From positions 1-64,000 of the forward strand of contig CAJNDT010004868.1 in assembly GCA_905221615.1 (NCBI GenBank): a DNA stretch of 64,000 bases. Reading direction: 5' to 3'. The notes beneath the pieces were generated by a model. That model was not told the origin of the DNA and did not search any database. It saw nothing but the letters and a program-made list of their open reading frames with translations. Source of the stretch: Symbiodinium sp. CCMP2592 (Eukaryota > Sar > Dinophyceae > Suessiales > Symbiodiniaceae). This document shows, in pieces, positions 41,830-52,655 of this stretch. The position numbers and the translations under genes were made by a program. The stretch's first letter is position 1; each line of letters opens with the position of its first letter.

Positions 41830-44800
41830 CTTTTTGGAACCCAGGTGCTCAACATCTTCTATGACTTTTTCGCTAGCCTTCCGGAGACCGGACAGCTCTT
41901 GCAGGTCCTTGAGGTCAATGGGACGATGATAGCTTTGATGCTACTCGGCGGCGCCCTTCTGAACCAGAGGGGCTCCGCAGTCTTAGGGTTTCAACATTGT
42001 AGTACTTTGGGTTTGTGGGTAAAACTGTTGCGAGTTGTTCAGCTCCTGAACATGATTTTCAAGATAGTCGTAGTGGTATGCTTTCTTGGCAGGGTGCAGC
42101 AGAAAGTAGCCCTTCAAGGCCCCAAACCTTGCACCCTGAAGCCCCTAAATACCAACACAGGTAAATTTTATGCGTTTCTGTTTTTCTTTTCTTCGGATGT
42201 GTATGCTAATGCAGCCCGACAAGACACGAGGGTAGTGGATACAGTGATTTTTCAGACTTCGACAAAGTAGTGGTGGTGCTGTGTTGTTGTTGCTGTTCGC
42301 CTGCTGCTCTACGTTGTCGGTATTCTCAGTAACCTTAAACCCTGAACCTCAGACCCTAAATGCAAAACCCTAAACGCCCACCAGCCAAGGCTAGGCATGG
42401 GTTCCGAGGTCTTGCACCTGCTCCATTTCGAGGAGGCGGAAGTGTCCCGGAATCGGGACTGGGACGGTGGCTACGTCGAGCTTCCGGGCTATCAGTAGTA
42501 TACATAGAATATCAACGGATCATATATCTTCAGCTAGACCTACATACCTATGTATATGTATATATATATATATATATATACACATACACATGTACACATT
42601 CACACGTATACAACATACACCTATGTCATGTTTTGCTTTTAGGTTCTTGTTTTCGCACTTAACATCAAACAGTGTAACACTGTATGCCTTTTCTCTAGTG
42701 GTCAGCAAAGAAGCCAGGTTTAGTGAGATGAGCCATGATGGTTTTTCTCTTCTGTTTGCCTCCTTGGTGATGTTCGTGCTGACCTACCTCTACGCTGCGA
42801 TGGCCGACTTCACAGATTCAAGAGGAGCGCGCAACCAGAGCGCGTTCAGAGTCTGGTGGTCGTGGAGCCGATTCTGCATTTTTGCGGTCATGCTCTATGA
42901 GCACTACGGTGCCTGGGTTCTTGTTAAAAATCTTGTTGTAACGGGTTCTTGTAAAGCAGCGTGCATTTACGGGGTTGTCTATCGACCCGTCTATCTGTCT
43001 TTCTGCCTATCTGTCCATCTGTCCATCCATCCATCCATGTATCTGTCTATCCATCCGACCAACCATTCGACCATCCATCCATCCAGCCATCCAACCATCC
43101 ACATCCATCGATCGATCGGTCTATCTATCTATCTGTTTGTGGTCTCCCTCCTTTTCTTCCCTCCCTGCAACTTGGTCTGCATCACGCCAGTAACCCGCTT
43201 TCGAACCCTTCACGGAGGGCGGCCATGACGTTATGGAAGCTGCCCTGCGATGGTGGGGGGCTGCAGCTACTGCTGCTGGCCACTTCCATTCCATTCCATT
43301 CTATACCATTCTGTTCTATCTGTCTATCTACCTATCTCTCTATCTATCTATCTATCTATCTATACGTCCATGCGCTTATGCTATCTGCGTTGCGTGATTT
43401 CAGCAACCTCCTCAAACAAGAGCCCCTCTGCCGTCCGCTTATTTCAGTGGATTAGGGATTTGGGCTCAAGGTTTTGGCTTCACCGCAGGGTTTAGAGTTC
43501 AGGGTTACGGTGAAAGCCAGAAAGTTGGAATATGATTATCCGAAACCCTTTATGGTAAATTATAAGGTATCCTACCCTGAAACCATATTCCAACTTTCTG
43601 GAGTTCCCTTAAAACAAGAGCCAAGGTGTCTTCCGCTTATATCAGGCTCAACCTCGCCTGTACTACTTGCAGCACGAGACCTCCGACGAAGCCGCCTGGA
43701 ACCTTTGGAAGTTGCAGGAGGCCTTGTGCTACGTGGCCATAGGCCGGCCGGACGGGGTGGGGGGGGGGGCTGGGGGATTTTCTTCACTGTTTTAGGGTTT
43801 GTTGTTTTAATTCTTTAATTGTCTTTCCGGCTTGGGGGTTAGGGCTTTGTGCAAGGTTGCCGTTAAGTATTTGTAGTCCCAATGAGTGTGCTTATAAAGA
43901 ACCATACTTAGTGTTATTTTTTTTGTTACTATTATTAGTATCATTACTCTTATTATCAAGATTGTTACTTTTTACCCAAGCCCAGGGGCAATTCCAGGTG
44001 CAACCCTATGAGGCTCCCAAGACACCCCAAAATGCGCCAAGAGACTCGGTCGGGAACCCACGATTTCGGGAGGGCGAAGCGTGGTGGACTGTGACGTGAC
44101 CATGAGAAGTACCCGATGTGGGACACTGTGGTGGGAGCACGATCGGAAACGTCGAAAAACCCCAAAACTCAACAGCAAAAGGTGCCATGGTGTCGCAACA
44201 GCGCCCGGGGAAAGTAGGGTTTGGGGTCGCGGGCTGAAGATAAGGGCTTCAGGGTTGGGTTTAGGGACTTTAGGTTTGGTGGTTGCATGGACTTCACTCG
44301 ACAAACCTCGAAAAACCACCAAGTCATTGAACCGCCTATTGGAGCCTCAGGTTTTGGCGAATGCTTCCCGGTCGTTGTGCTCAGCTTGGCATTGTTCCGC
44401 AAGCAGCAAATGTTGCAGCGCAGCGACAGCCTGAGCAATACGAACTCGCACGATACCAAGCGCTGGATGTGGGCATACTCCATTCCGGTTTTCAACTTGG
44501 TGTACGATGTCTTATTGGACCATACGCCGGAGTGGGACCAGATTGTGGCGATGATGAAGACCTTTCTTTTTTTGGCTGGCTTGCTTATGCAAATGGCGCT
44601 CAAAGTCTTGCTGCTCTTCCCATACGACGAGGCCGCAATCGTACAGCAGAGGAGCTGGCTTGGAACCTATGAAAGCTACTGGGTAGCCCTTGAGACTTTT
44701 CACATGTTTCTTGTTGGGATTAAGAGGATGTTACCTACTGCTATTTTACAGATGTTTCGAAGGGCCAACCTAGGCTATGAGTTTTGGAGCCATGCTGCAT

Positions 44801-46182
44801 GGCTGCTCGGTACATGTGGCCTCGCCACCTTCTTCTACGTGGCGCAGTTTGCGGCGATGACCTCCTTCAAAAGGGATCCGGAGGACACCGAGATCAATCG
44901 CAGTGCGCTTTCTGGTTGGTGGTATTGGGCTCGCTGGTGCATTGTGCTGTTGTTGCTGGATGCATTGGGCGCAGGGCTGGCGATAATTAAATCAGCCCAG
45001 GAGGCTTATGTTCTACAGCATTCCCGCACAAGAGAAGAGGCAGAAGAGTTGGTAGCTACCTTTCTCCCTGTGACTTGGACAGTGCTACCCCTTGGGATAG
45101 TGCTTCCAATCGTCATACTGTCCGTGTCACTTATGCGCACACAGAGCTACTCCAATCCTATTGTGGGTGCAAGAAGTGACCACAACGAGAGCGATGTCAC
45201 CGTCAGTACCAGGCTGTACAGGGTCGCAGGTATAAACGTCCTATATGACCTGTTTTTTGACAAGCCTCCGGCAGTGAACCAGATCGCTGAGATGCTCTAC
45301 ATCTTTGGGGTGCTAAATGCCTTCTTGCTTTCCATCCTTCTGCCTATCCTGATTAAGTTTGGAGAGCCAGATGACATGGACTTGGCCCGGAGTCGCAACT
45401 GGGTCGGAAGCTATGACAGCCACCGGAACTACAGCTCTTTGGGGCTCGCCTGTACCATGTCTGCTGTGTGGCAGATCCTACTGACATACGTCTGCACCCA
45501 GGCTTCATCCCGCCTCGAGGGCGTCGAAGTGAAGAAATGGTGGTCGCTCGTGAGATGGCTGGTTATTAGCATTGGTGTGTTTTCAGGATTGGGTCTAGTT
45601 CTGCTGGTTTTAGCCAGCCTGCAGTGCTACATCATGCAGCATGCGACGATCGCACAGGAAGCGGCGCAGCTGCAGTCGCAAGCGAACATGTTTTGCTTGA
45701 TGCTCTTTGGCCCTGCGGCTTTCTTGCCACTCCTGCTTCTTTCGCTAGGGGTGAGGAGTCGACAAAGGGAGCATGATAATGCAGAGAAGCCACAGGCATC
45801 GACGCACAATTGTCGGGGGAAGGGTCAAGAACCCGACACCTGCGGTTCTATGTCGGACTTGAACAACTGCGCGAACGATCTTGGTGTGGAGACGTGCATC
45901 TCAACCCAGGACGACACTGAGACGATGGTGTCTTCCTTCTTCACGGTGCCCAACCAGGAGACTCAGATGAGCCTTTATGAGAAGGACGTGAATGAGCCGA
46001 TGTGCTGGGTGATATTTGAAGAGGAACGTGTGGATCTGCAAAGCCACGAGGTCATTGCGAAACCCTGCATGGGTGCACAAGTAGTGGCCGTCAGTGTGTC
46101 TACGCAGACGCAGATTTCTGAGATGCAGCTGCGGATGTATGCAAAGAACATCCGTGAACCCATGTCCTTCGAGCATTTCTAG
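36692..46182 (+). CDS. multi-pass membrane protein built of about five repeats
   Basis: Proposed exons: 36692-38005, 41845-~41960, ~42700-~42930, 43646-43742, 44351-46182, possibly with another small exon in the third repeat. Each ~190-residue repeat has a [14 protein letters not shown] start, a membrane helix, an NWxGSYD motif, another helix, a WWxxxRW motif, a helix ending LQHA, and a helix of the LLLLSLA type: about four helices per repeat and twenty in total. Repeats 1 and 2 lie in exon 1, repeat 3 is split by introns, and repeats 4 and 5 are in the last exon. Joining 38005 to 41845 gives YLP-VLNIFYD, restoring the motif exactly. The cytosolic-looking tail holds two EPM motifs. Family and function are unrecognised; transporter, channel or scaffold are all possible. 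Two separate genes is the alternative. Confidence 0.6.
38190..38435. repeat. left AT tract plus C-run, inverted relative to 41674-41820
   Basis: TA/TAGTATA-type repeats over about 200 bases are followed by a run of 12 C and AGGACCTACCTC. The same arrangement in reverse complement occurs at 41674-41820 (GAGGTAGGTCCT, G-run, TAGTATA repeats). Confidence 0.7.
38575..39360. repeat. head-to-head array of ~125-bp hairpin units
   Basis: About seven units of ~125 bp. Each unit is itself a hairpin: GGAACCAAGA near one side and TCTTGGTTCC near the other, flanked by GGCCGGGCTGCATTAAAA-type spacers. Units up to about 38970 run one way and units from about 38990 run the other, so the block is also a large palindrome. 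The repeated peptide frames ([10 protein letters not shown]...) follow from the repeat and are not a gene. Confidence 0.85.
39720..40370. repeat. ~207-bp tandem repeat, three copies
   Basis: The word CCAGGATTTCA followed by CTCAGGTCGTACCAT recurs near 39743, 39952 and 40158, at a spacing of about 207. Copies are about 90% alike by eye. Downstream to about 41500 the sequence keeps short CCTATAGAATACC-like words, so it may be older satellite of the same kind. Confidence 0.75.
41674..41820. repeat. right G-run plus AT tract
   Basis: GAGGTAGGTCCT is followed by a ~21-base G-run and TAGTATA/TA repeats. It is the inverted counterpart of 38190-38435 and ends just before the splice acceptor of the 41845 exon. 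Confidence 0.75.
42550..43375. repeat. intronic microsatellites around the third membrane repeat
   Basis: TA/CA tract at about 42553-42600; CATC/CTGT tetranucleotide tract at about 42990-43135; CATTC then CTAT tract at about 43268-43365. A coding exon sits between the first two (about 42700-42930, with VWWSWSRF). Confidence 0.7.
43518..43600. mobile_element. 83-bp hairpin MITE inside an intron
   Basis: 17-bp perfect terminal inverted repeats CAGAAAGTTGGAATATG with an AT-rich centre. It lies 45 bases before the exon at 43646. No coding capacity. Confidence 0.7.
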
Positions 46183-47515
46183 CAGCATCTGCAAAGCAGA
46201 GTGTGTCACGTCTAAGACATTTAAATTCGACATCCCTGCCGAGAACATGGCCTGGGTTTTGCAGTTTTGCGCATGGAGGTCTAGTGTGACATGGGGGGCG
46301 CCCTTAGCTTCGATTCGTCTGCTCTCATCTCGATTGTTTCCGTTGCAGCACCCGACCATTGCTTCCAGGGGCCGAGCTCGACTTCACACTCCGCCCAAAG
46401 CCTACGCTTATCTTCTGAACATTTCTGAACCCTCGAAGCGCCATATCCCTAAGCCTGAATCCGAGACCCTACACCGAACAGCCAAACTCCACTAACTCTA
46501 TGAATTCGTGCAAGCATGCCACCTTCGGCTTGGAGACGTTTGATCGGAGTGGCTCCATGACGTCCGGTGCACACCCAGATCTTCTGAATAGAGTTTAGGG
46601 TTTAGGCTTACTCGTCTCATTGCTTTAAATTATTAAAGGGTTGGGTTGTCTTTAAAGGCCGAAAAAGGGTTTGCGGTTCTTCGTTAAAGGGCTTGGCGGT
46701 TCTGAAGTTCTTAGACTTAGATGTATGTGTTTGCCCACGTTTGGATATGCATATATGCATATATATATATATATATTGTATATATATATATATATGTATA
46801 TGTATATGCACATAGATGCAAGTGTTCATCAGGGCCCTGCGGTGCTCGCGCAACCCCGGGGACGTTTTGAAGGGTCTATTCTTATTGTTATTGTTGTAAT
46901 TAATTTTGCTAGGTACTATTTCCTTGTTCCCAGTCTTCATATTATCAATATGTCGGGATATTCTAAAAAATATGACTGAGAACATACGTAGGTCTGAAAT
47001 TCTAAACGCGAGGCCCTAAACCCCAACCCTAAAAACCTTGATCCTAACAATCCTTAAAGTTTTATTCTTTCCAGAACTCTTGTACATTTTTATGGCCCTG
47101 CACCTTAAAACCTGCTCCCTTAAACGGAACCCATATTTCAGCTGAACTCCTGGAAAGATCTGGGAAGGACATTTAAGTTGACAGGCTCGCGGGGCTTGGC
47201 TGCCAACTCCTTGAAGCTTCCAATGCCAAGACACGCAGATCTCGAGCGTTTCAAAAGCAACAGCCTTTGTTGCTCTAAGAGTTTGGTAAAGATTCCTTTA
47301 TGGGTTCTTGGAAGAGAGCTAGAAGGGTACTATTCGATTTTTGGGTTTAGGGTTTACTTTAGCGTTCATGGTTTGTGATTTGGGGGTTTGGGGTTGTCTG
47401 AGGCACCACTGACACCTTTGATTGAGGAATATACCTGAAATTGTGAGTTCGTAAGGCTTCCAAGCGTTCTCATAGGAATATAGCGCATATGGCCTTGCAC
47501 TAAGTAAAACTCCTG
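46183..47515. other. gene-poor stretch
   Basis: Telomere-like words near 46590-46605, 46995-47040 and 47340-47400, and a TA tract at about 46757-46800. No gene supported. Confidence 0.45.
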
Positions 47516-47756
47516 TATGATTCCAGGTGTGCTCCGTAAGGACAAGCTTCTGGGTTTTCTGGGCATCCTTAGTGTCGAGCTCATGGCTGCATGCAACCTG
47601 CAGCAACACGATATCCTTGAGGCCAGGTACGCTGAATTGGATACCACGGGCGAACATTTTGAAGCCAAGCCTTTGCTGTTTTCGGGTTACATGTTCCAGA
47701 TGCCCTGCCCCATGCTAGCCTGCTGTGGCCACGGTCTTCTACGGAGCTTCTTTTAG
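47516..47756 (+). other. possible exon, unrecognised
   Basis: The frame contains LGFLGILSVELMAACNLQQ, then ILEARYAELDTTGEHFEAKP, which looks like helical protein. It is preceded by TTCCAG at about 47520-47525, a possible acceptor. No neighbouring exon could be linked. Confidence 0.25.
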
Positions 47757-48504
47757 ACCCAAACCTGAAAACCTTGTGAAAGCCTGAACAGTGAGCCCTT
47801 GACAATTTTTGCCCCAGAAAGACCCAGGTCGGGCTCTGCCGGCCAGGCTGCGATGACCGGGCGCAGTGGATCGGAAACATGCCAACGAGGGCGCAGGGCT
47901 TTGGTCGACACCCCGTGGACTCCAAGGACCCCCAAAAAAGTGTATAGTTATAATATACTGGGCCCCCAAAACCTATTCTACTTGTTAAGGCACCTACGTG
48001 TCGGAGTCGTTTTTTGGCAGGGGCTTCCAGCTTGGAGCCCCTGGGTTCCGGTCCAGGTTTGCAGGGGGGGAAGTTTGGGGTTGAGGGTTTCGGGGTTTCG
48101 GATTTGGGGTTTAGGGTTCAGGTTTCGTGAGATCTCAAGTCTACAATCCGTCTTTACATGGGAACGCCTCTCGAAAGGCAGGTCTCTCGCCGCCTTGTTG
48201 TGGCCCCGAGTACAGTTAGTACTAGTAGCGGAAAGTGAGGCTCACCAGCTGCAAGACATCCAAAGCCTCGAAGCTGATAGATTGTTTGCTACAACGTGCA
48301 AAAGCGCCTGAGCATGTCACATGCAGCTCAGTGCACCATCTAAGCTTTAGTCGTAGCACGCGGTGCATGTGGTGATGCTTGCCGAACGACATGGCCGGCA
48401 TTGATGGTGCCGGCCTCGGGTGGGCCAGGATGCGGTCACATAAGGGTCTGAAGAACTCTGGTAACTAATACTCCTCTCGGTTCCTGAATACACTTATAGG
48501 ATAG

Positions 48505-48544
<40 letters not shown>

Positions 48545-49450
48545 CGTAATATATACGCGCCCAGTGTTTAGGTGTTTAAGGCCCCATATCAGGTACAGCC
48601 GTGTCAGGCGCAAAGCTTTGGGGAGCCTTGCTCCGTGTTTTCGGTGGATTCCCACAGTTGCCTGCCGTAGCCTTCGCCGCCGCTCCAAAACATCAGGACA
48701 CCGACAACCGCACCCCATCAACACAGGGGTGCTCTCGTGAGGCTGGCGAAGTCGATGATGTGCTGGGGCTCTACCCCGTGCAGGATACTGCAGAGCTTCG
48801 TGACATGTTAGCGGCTCTACGTCTGCCTGAGATTGTGCATTCGTTTTGCAAGACTGTGGAATAGAAGTAAGTCAAATATGGGAAACTGAGAGAAATACGT
48901 GTGACATGATATGATATAATAGGACATAAGAAGGTAGGACAGGATAGGATAGCCTTTGCTAGGATATGGTATGGTATGATTTGGCATGGTATGCATTGGC
49001 ATCGTATGTTACGACTGCGACTGAGAGCTATGACACTATACCATGTCCATCGTATAGAGCACAGTGTGGAAAACACAATGCCAGATAGTATACCAGCATG
49101 AGGTAGAGATGGGGTAAGGTACATTGGGATAAAGCCAGATACAGACATACACTTACAAAGGTATATGTATGTGGATATGTATACGTATGTGGCTATGTAT
49201 TTGTGCTTGAAATCAATGTACATATACATACCTTTGCATGTTGATCATCATCACCACTAACACCACCGTTTTCATCTTCACAGTCACCATCGTCATCATC
49301 ACCACTGTCATCATCATCGTGATCATCATCATCATCATCATCCCCATCATCATCACAATCATCATCATCCTCGTCGCCGCCAACAATGTCATCATTGTCA
49401 TCAACAACAACATCGTCATCATCACGACCGTCACAAGCCTCATCACTGCA
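47757..49450. other. gene-poor stretch with simple repeats
   Basis: An arm related to the 1272-1380 element lies near 47958-47990, telomere-like words near 48070-48125, a TA tract at about 48511-48540, a degenerate TATGR-type run at 48900-49000 and an ATC/CATCAT tract at 49225-49440. A weak candidate exon, 48720-48864, reads VLGLYPVQDTAELRDMLAAL. Confidence 0.45.
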
Positions 49451-52400
49451 GGATGAGCAGGATGGGCAGGATGGGCAGCATCTTCAGGATTTCCTTCGGC
49501 AGATCAGCCAGAAGTTCGCGGCCCAGTGGATTCACAAGATCACCACTTTCGCTTCAACATCTTTCCGGTTTGAGTTGCCGTTTCGTGTTCTGTGTACCGT
49601 TTGGACCAGTATCTGAAATCGTTGTCAAGTCCGCAAATCAAATTCGAGATGAATTTGATTTCAGATGTGTCCTGTTTCCTTGGTGTGTGCAACAAAATCA
49701 CATGTTTGTGGGCGGCTCACCAAATTCGAGGATCCCTGAACCGTAGTAGCTTCGGCGCACCGTCATGTCAGCATCAGAAGTCAATCTACAATCGGCTCGC
49801 ATACATTGTAGATTACCACATTCAACTACACCTGACGAGCCTTCATTGTTGCTACTCTATGGAACCTGAGCCTTAAACCCCAAAGCCCTACGGCCTAAGT
49901 CCCTAGACTCCTCCGCAAACCTCAAACCGCCAAGCCGTTGGTATCCGAAGCCTTAAGCGCCTACATCCTAAACCTCCGAACCCTAAGCCGCGATAATGCC
50001 GAGCCCCCGAAGCGCAGAAGTACCAATATTGTAAACCCTACAAAGCCCTATAAAGACGCCGTCCGGTGGGTCTTCCCGAGGCCCGCCACCAGTCGCAGCT
50101 TCTCCACGCTGATTTCTGCTCCGCCGGCTCGCCTGGAATGGGCCACGGGCCGAGCTTTCCGTGACAAGAAGCTGTGGGTCATAGGGTGTAGACTCTAGAG
50201 TTGGGGAGGATTTGGGGTTTGGGATTTAGGGTTTGGGGATTTAGAGTTTAGTGTGTAGGGTTTAGGGTTTGGGGTTTAGGGTTTGCCGTGGAATAGTGCG
50301 TACGCAACAACATCTTGCGACAAGGTTGTGCTAGTGCTCATTCCACCAAGTGCTTTCCGCATTTTTTCAATTTCTAGACGGCTCCGGCGTTAGCTCCCTG
50401 AAAACCCCTGGCTGGCCCCTCCAACCCATTTGTTTAGGGTAACAACTTCATCAAGGGACCAGTGCGGGTTCCGGAGAGGGTTCAGGGTTTATACAGGGCC
50501 ATAGGGTTTAGGATTTAGGGTTCAGGGTTGTAGGGTTGGAACACGGATTCCGAGGTTTCAGAGGTTTGTACAGCATCTTCTATGAGTTGACACGGTTTTA
50601 TTGGTGTTTCCTCACTGAAGGCTGCCTCGTCCAGCCAATCTAGTCTAGGTGCTGCTCACTTGAAATGTTGCGGGCTTCCTTCCCTCCTTTGTCTAGTGAC
50701 AAGTAACTTTGCTTTCTTTGCGTCCAGATTCTCGCCTGTGTGGAGTTGCTCTGAAAGCTTCAAGTGGATCGGTGCGAATGTTTGAACGCCAAGATAAACT
50801 GACCCAGAGGCCCGAAACCCCAAATCCCAAAAACCTGAACCCGTCCGAAAAACGGAAGCAGAAAACTCCGCACAGGATTTCAGCGTGATGGCCAATCGGA
50901 AGCACATCTTGAGCCGCATGACGGGCCGGGCACGGCCTGGCGAGGCCCCCTTTTTCTGGGGCACCTTTACGACAGCTTTTCTGGATATAGATATTCATTT
51001 AGAGAAGTAAACAAACGAATCCAAATATATGCAATCTACCTGTTACGTATGTATATATATATATATAGATATACACACATACACAGAACGATACATAACA
51101 ACGAAATCCTGCACTAGCTTGTGTATTAGATAGATAGTATTGTAGAATGATGGAAGTCATGAGACAAGAGATGTAAGATGATGTGTACATATGCATATGT
51201 ATGTATGCCTGCATGCATGTATGTAGGGGCGTAGGTATGTATGTATGTATGTATGTATGTATGTATGTTAATGTATGGTAGCGTGATGTAATGTAAGGCA
51301 ATGCAAATGCGATGTAGTACGTATGTATGTATGTATGTGCGTATGGTATGCATGGCAATATATGGTAATGTAATGTAATGTAACGTATTGAAGTGTACTG
51401 TACTGTAATGTAATGTAAAGCTAATGTGATATTGTAATTGCAACTTTGCAAATATGTATGTATGTACGTATGTATGTATCTGTGTATGTCTTGATGTCTG
51501 TAGGTCTGTAGGCCTGTATGTGTGGATGTGTGTACGAGTGCATGTGTGCATGTGTGTACACATGTACATGTGTACATTTGCAGGTGTAGGTGTAGGTGTG
51601 TATTAATTTATGTATGTCTGTGTGTATAGATACACATATACTCACATGTTGGCGGGGATGAACTTGTTTTCTCAACCAGTAGAAGTTTGCGTCTGTTGTA
51701 GCATGGGTAGCTTCAGTGACGTGAAACATGCACGAAATGCAGGGCCACAGAGCAGTGACACACTGCCACCCCAAAAGCACGTTGAACTGGACCAGCACAA
51801 GTTCAACAGTTGGGGGCCAGTAGTTACCCTCAGTATTCCAACTCTGATAATTAATTTGTTTGTTGATGTCGTTATGATTTGGTGATTTTCATGTTTGTGA
51901 TAGTTATTCTGCTCATGCATTTGTTTTCCGGGCGGAACACTAGCAATGACAGCTATGCTTGCTATGCTAGGGAGGCCTTTGGAACATTTTACGTTTTGCC
52001 TAAGAGGATCGTATCTACGAATACTGTTCGAAGGCATTAAAGGGCCAGCCCAGTTGTGATGATTCCTTGTATTATTGCTATTATTCCTATTATTCTTCGA
52101 TGACTATTGCTATTGCTATTAAGTTATAAGAGTTATATTACTTGTGTTATCAGTTTTGTTATTATTACAGTCAAAGTCAGCTTTATTCGTATAAAGAGCC
52201 GATAGAAGCCTGCTTCGGAGCAGTAGCGTGCTCGGGCAGGTCTGCTGCATCCTCGGTGGATCTGGCGCAGGATGGGGTGTTGGGTGCACTCCTCTTTCTG
52301 GCTTCGGGGGTTTCGAGCAGTTCATTCAGGGTTTGAGGTTGAAGAACTTAAGGTTGGGCTTGGGTTTCGGGCAAAGTTTAGTATTCAGGAGTTAAGGGTT

Positions 52401-52583
52401 AGGGGTCGCTGTTCGTTCTTGGGCGGCTCAGCAATGTGCAGCGGCAACAAATCGCAGCCAGCTCTGCAAGTGTAATACAGGTGACATTCTGAAATGCAGT
52501 TCCGTGGTGAGCCTCGCTTTACCTGCTGATCCGCAGGCCTTGAGCCTCAAGCACGTGTAGCGTGAAAAGTGTGTGTGAGCTGT
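49451..52583. other. gene-poor stretch with telomere-like and GTAT repeats
   Basis: CCCTAAA-type words lie at 49870-50045. A TTTAGGG array at 50195-50285 is among the cleaner ones. More TTTAGGG words lie near 50500-50535. There is a TA tract near 51050 and a GTAT tetranucleotide region at 51185-51500. No supported gene. Confidence 0.5.
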
Positions 52584-52622
52584 GCCCGGGATAGCTTTGT
52601 GTTATCAGTTGGTAGAGCGGAG
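52584..52622 (+). other. tRNA 5'-half-like segment ahead of gag
   Basis: GCCCGGGATAGCT, a 9-base insertion, then CAGTTGGTAGAGC, resembles the acceptor and D-arm part of a tRNA. No intact anticodon arm or T arm follows. It lies about 30 bases ahead of the likely gag start. It could be a tRNA-derived promoter or leader, or a chance match. Confidence 0.3.
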
Positions 52623-52655
52623 CCTGCTTCCCGACTCAGGGACAGGTTCAGTGCG

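Larger units (their letters stand above)
38006..41844 (+). other. 3.84-kb GT-AG intron of the membrane-protein gene
   Basis: Begins GTGACT after codon CCA and ends GAACCCAG before GTGCTCAAC. Phase 0. It contains AT microsatellites near both ends, an array of hairpin units (38575-39360) and an AT-rich tandem-repeat region (39720-41500). An ORF reading through the donor stops at 38053. Confidence 0.65.

Noticed and set aside
43450..43475. Spliced-leader-like GGGCTCAAG word
   Set aside because: Only the last few bases resemble the dinoflagellate spliced leader; no full 22-base match or donor follows.
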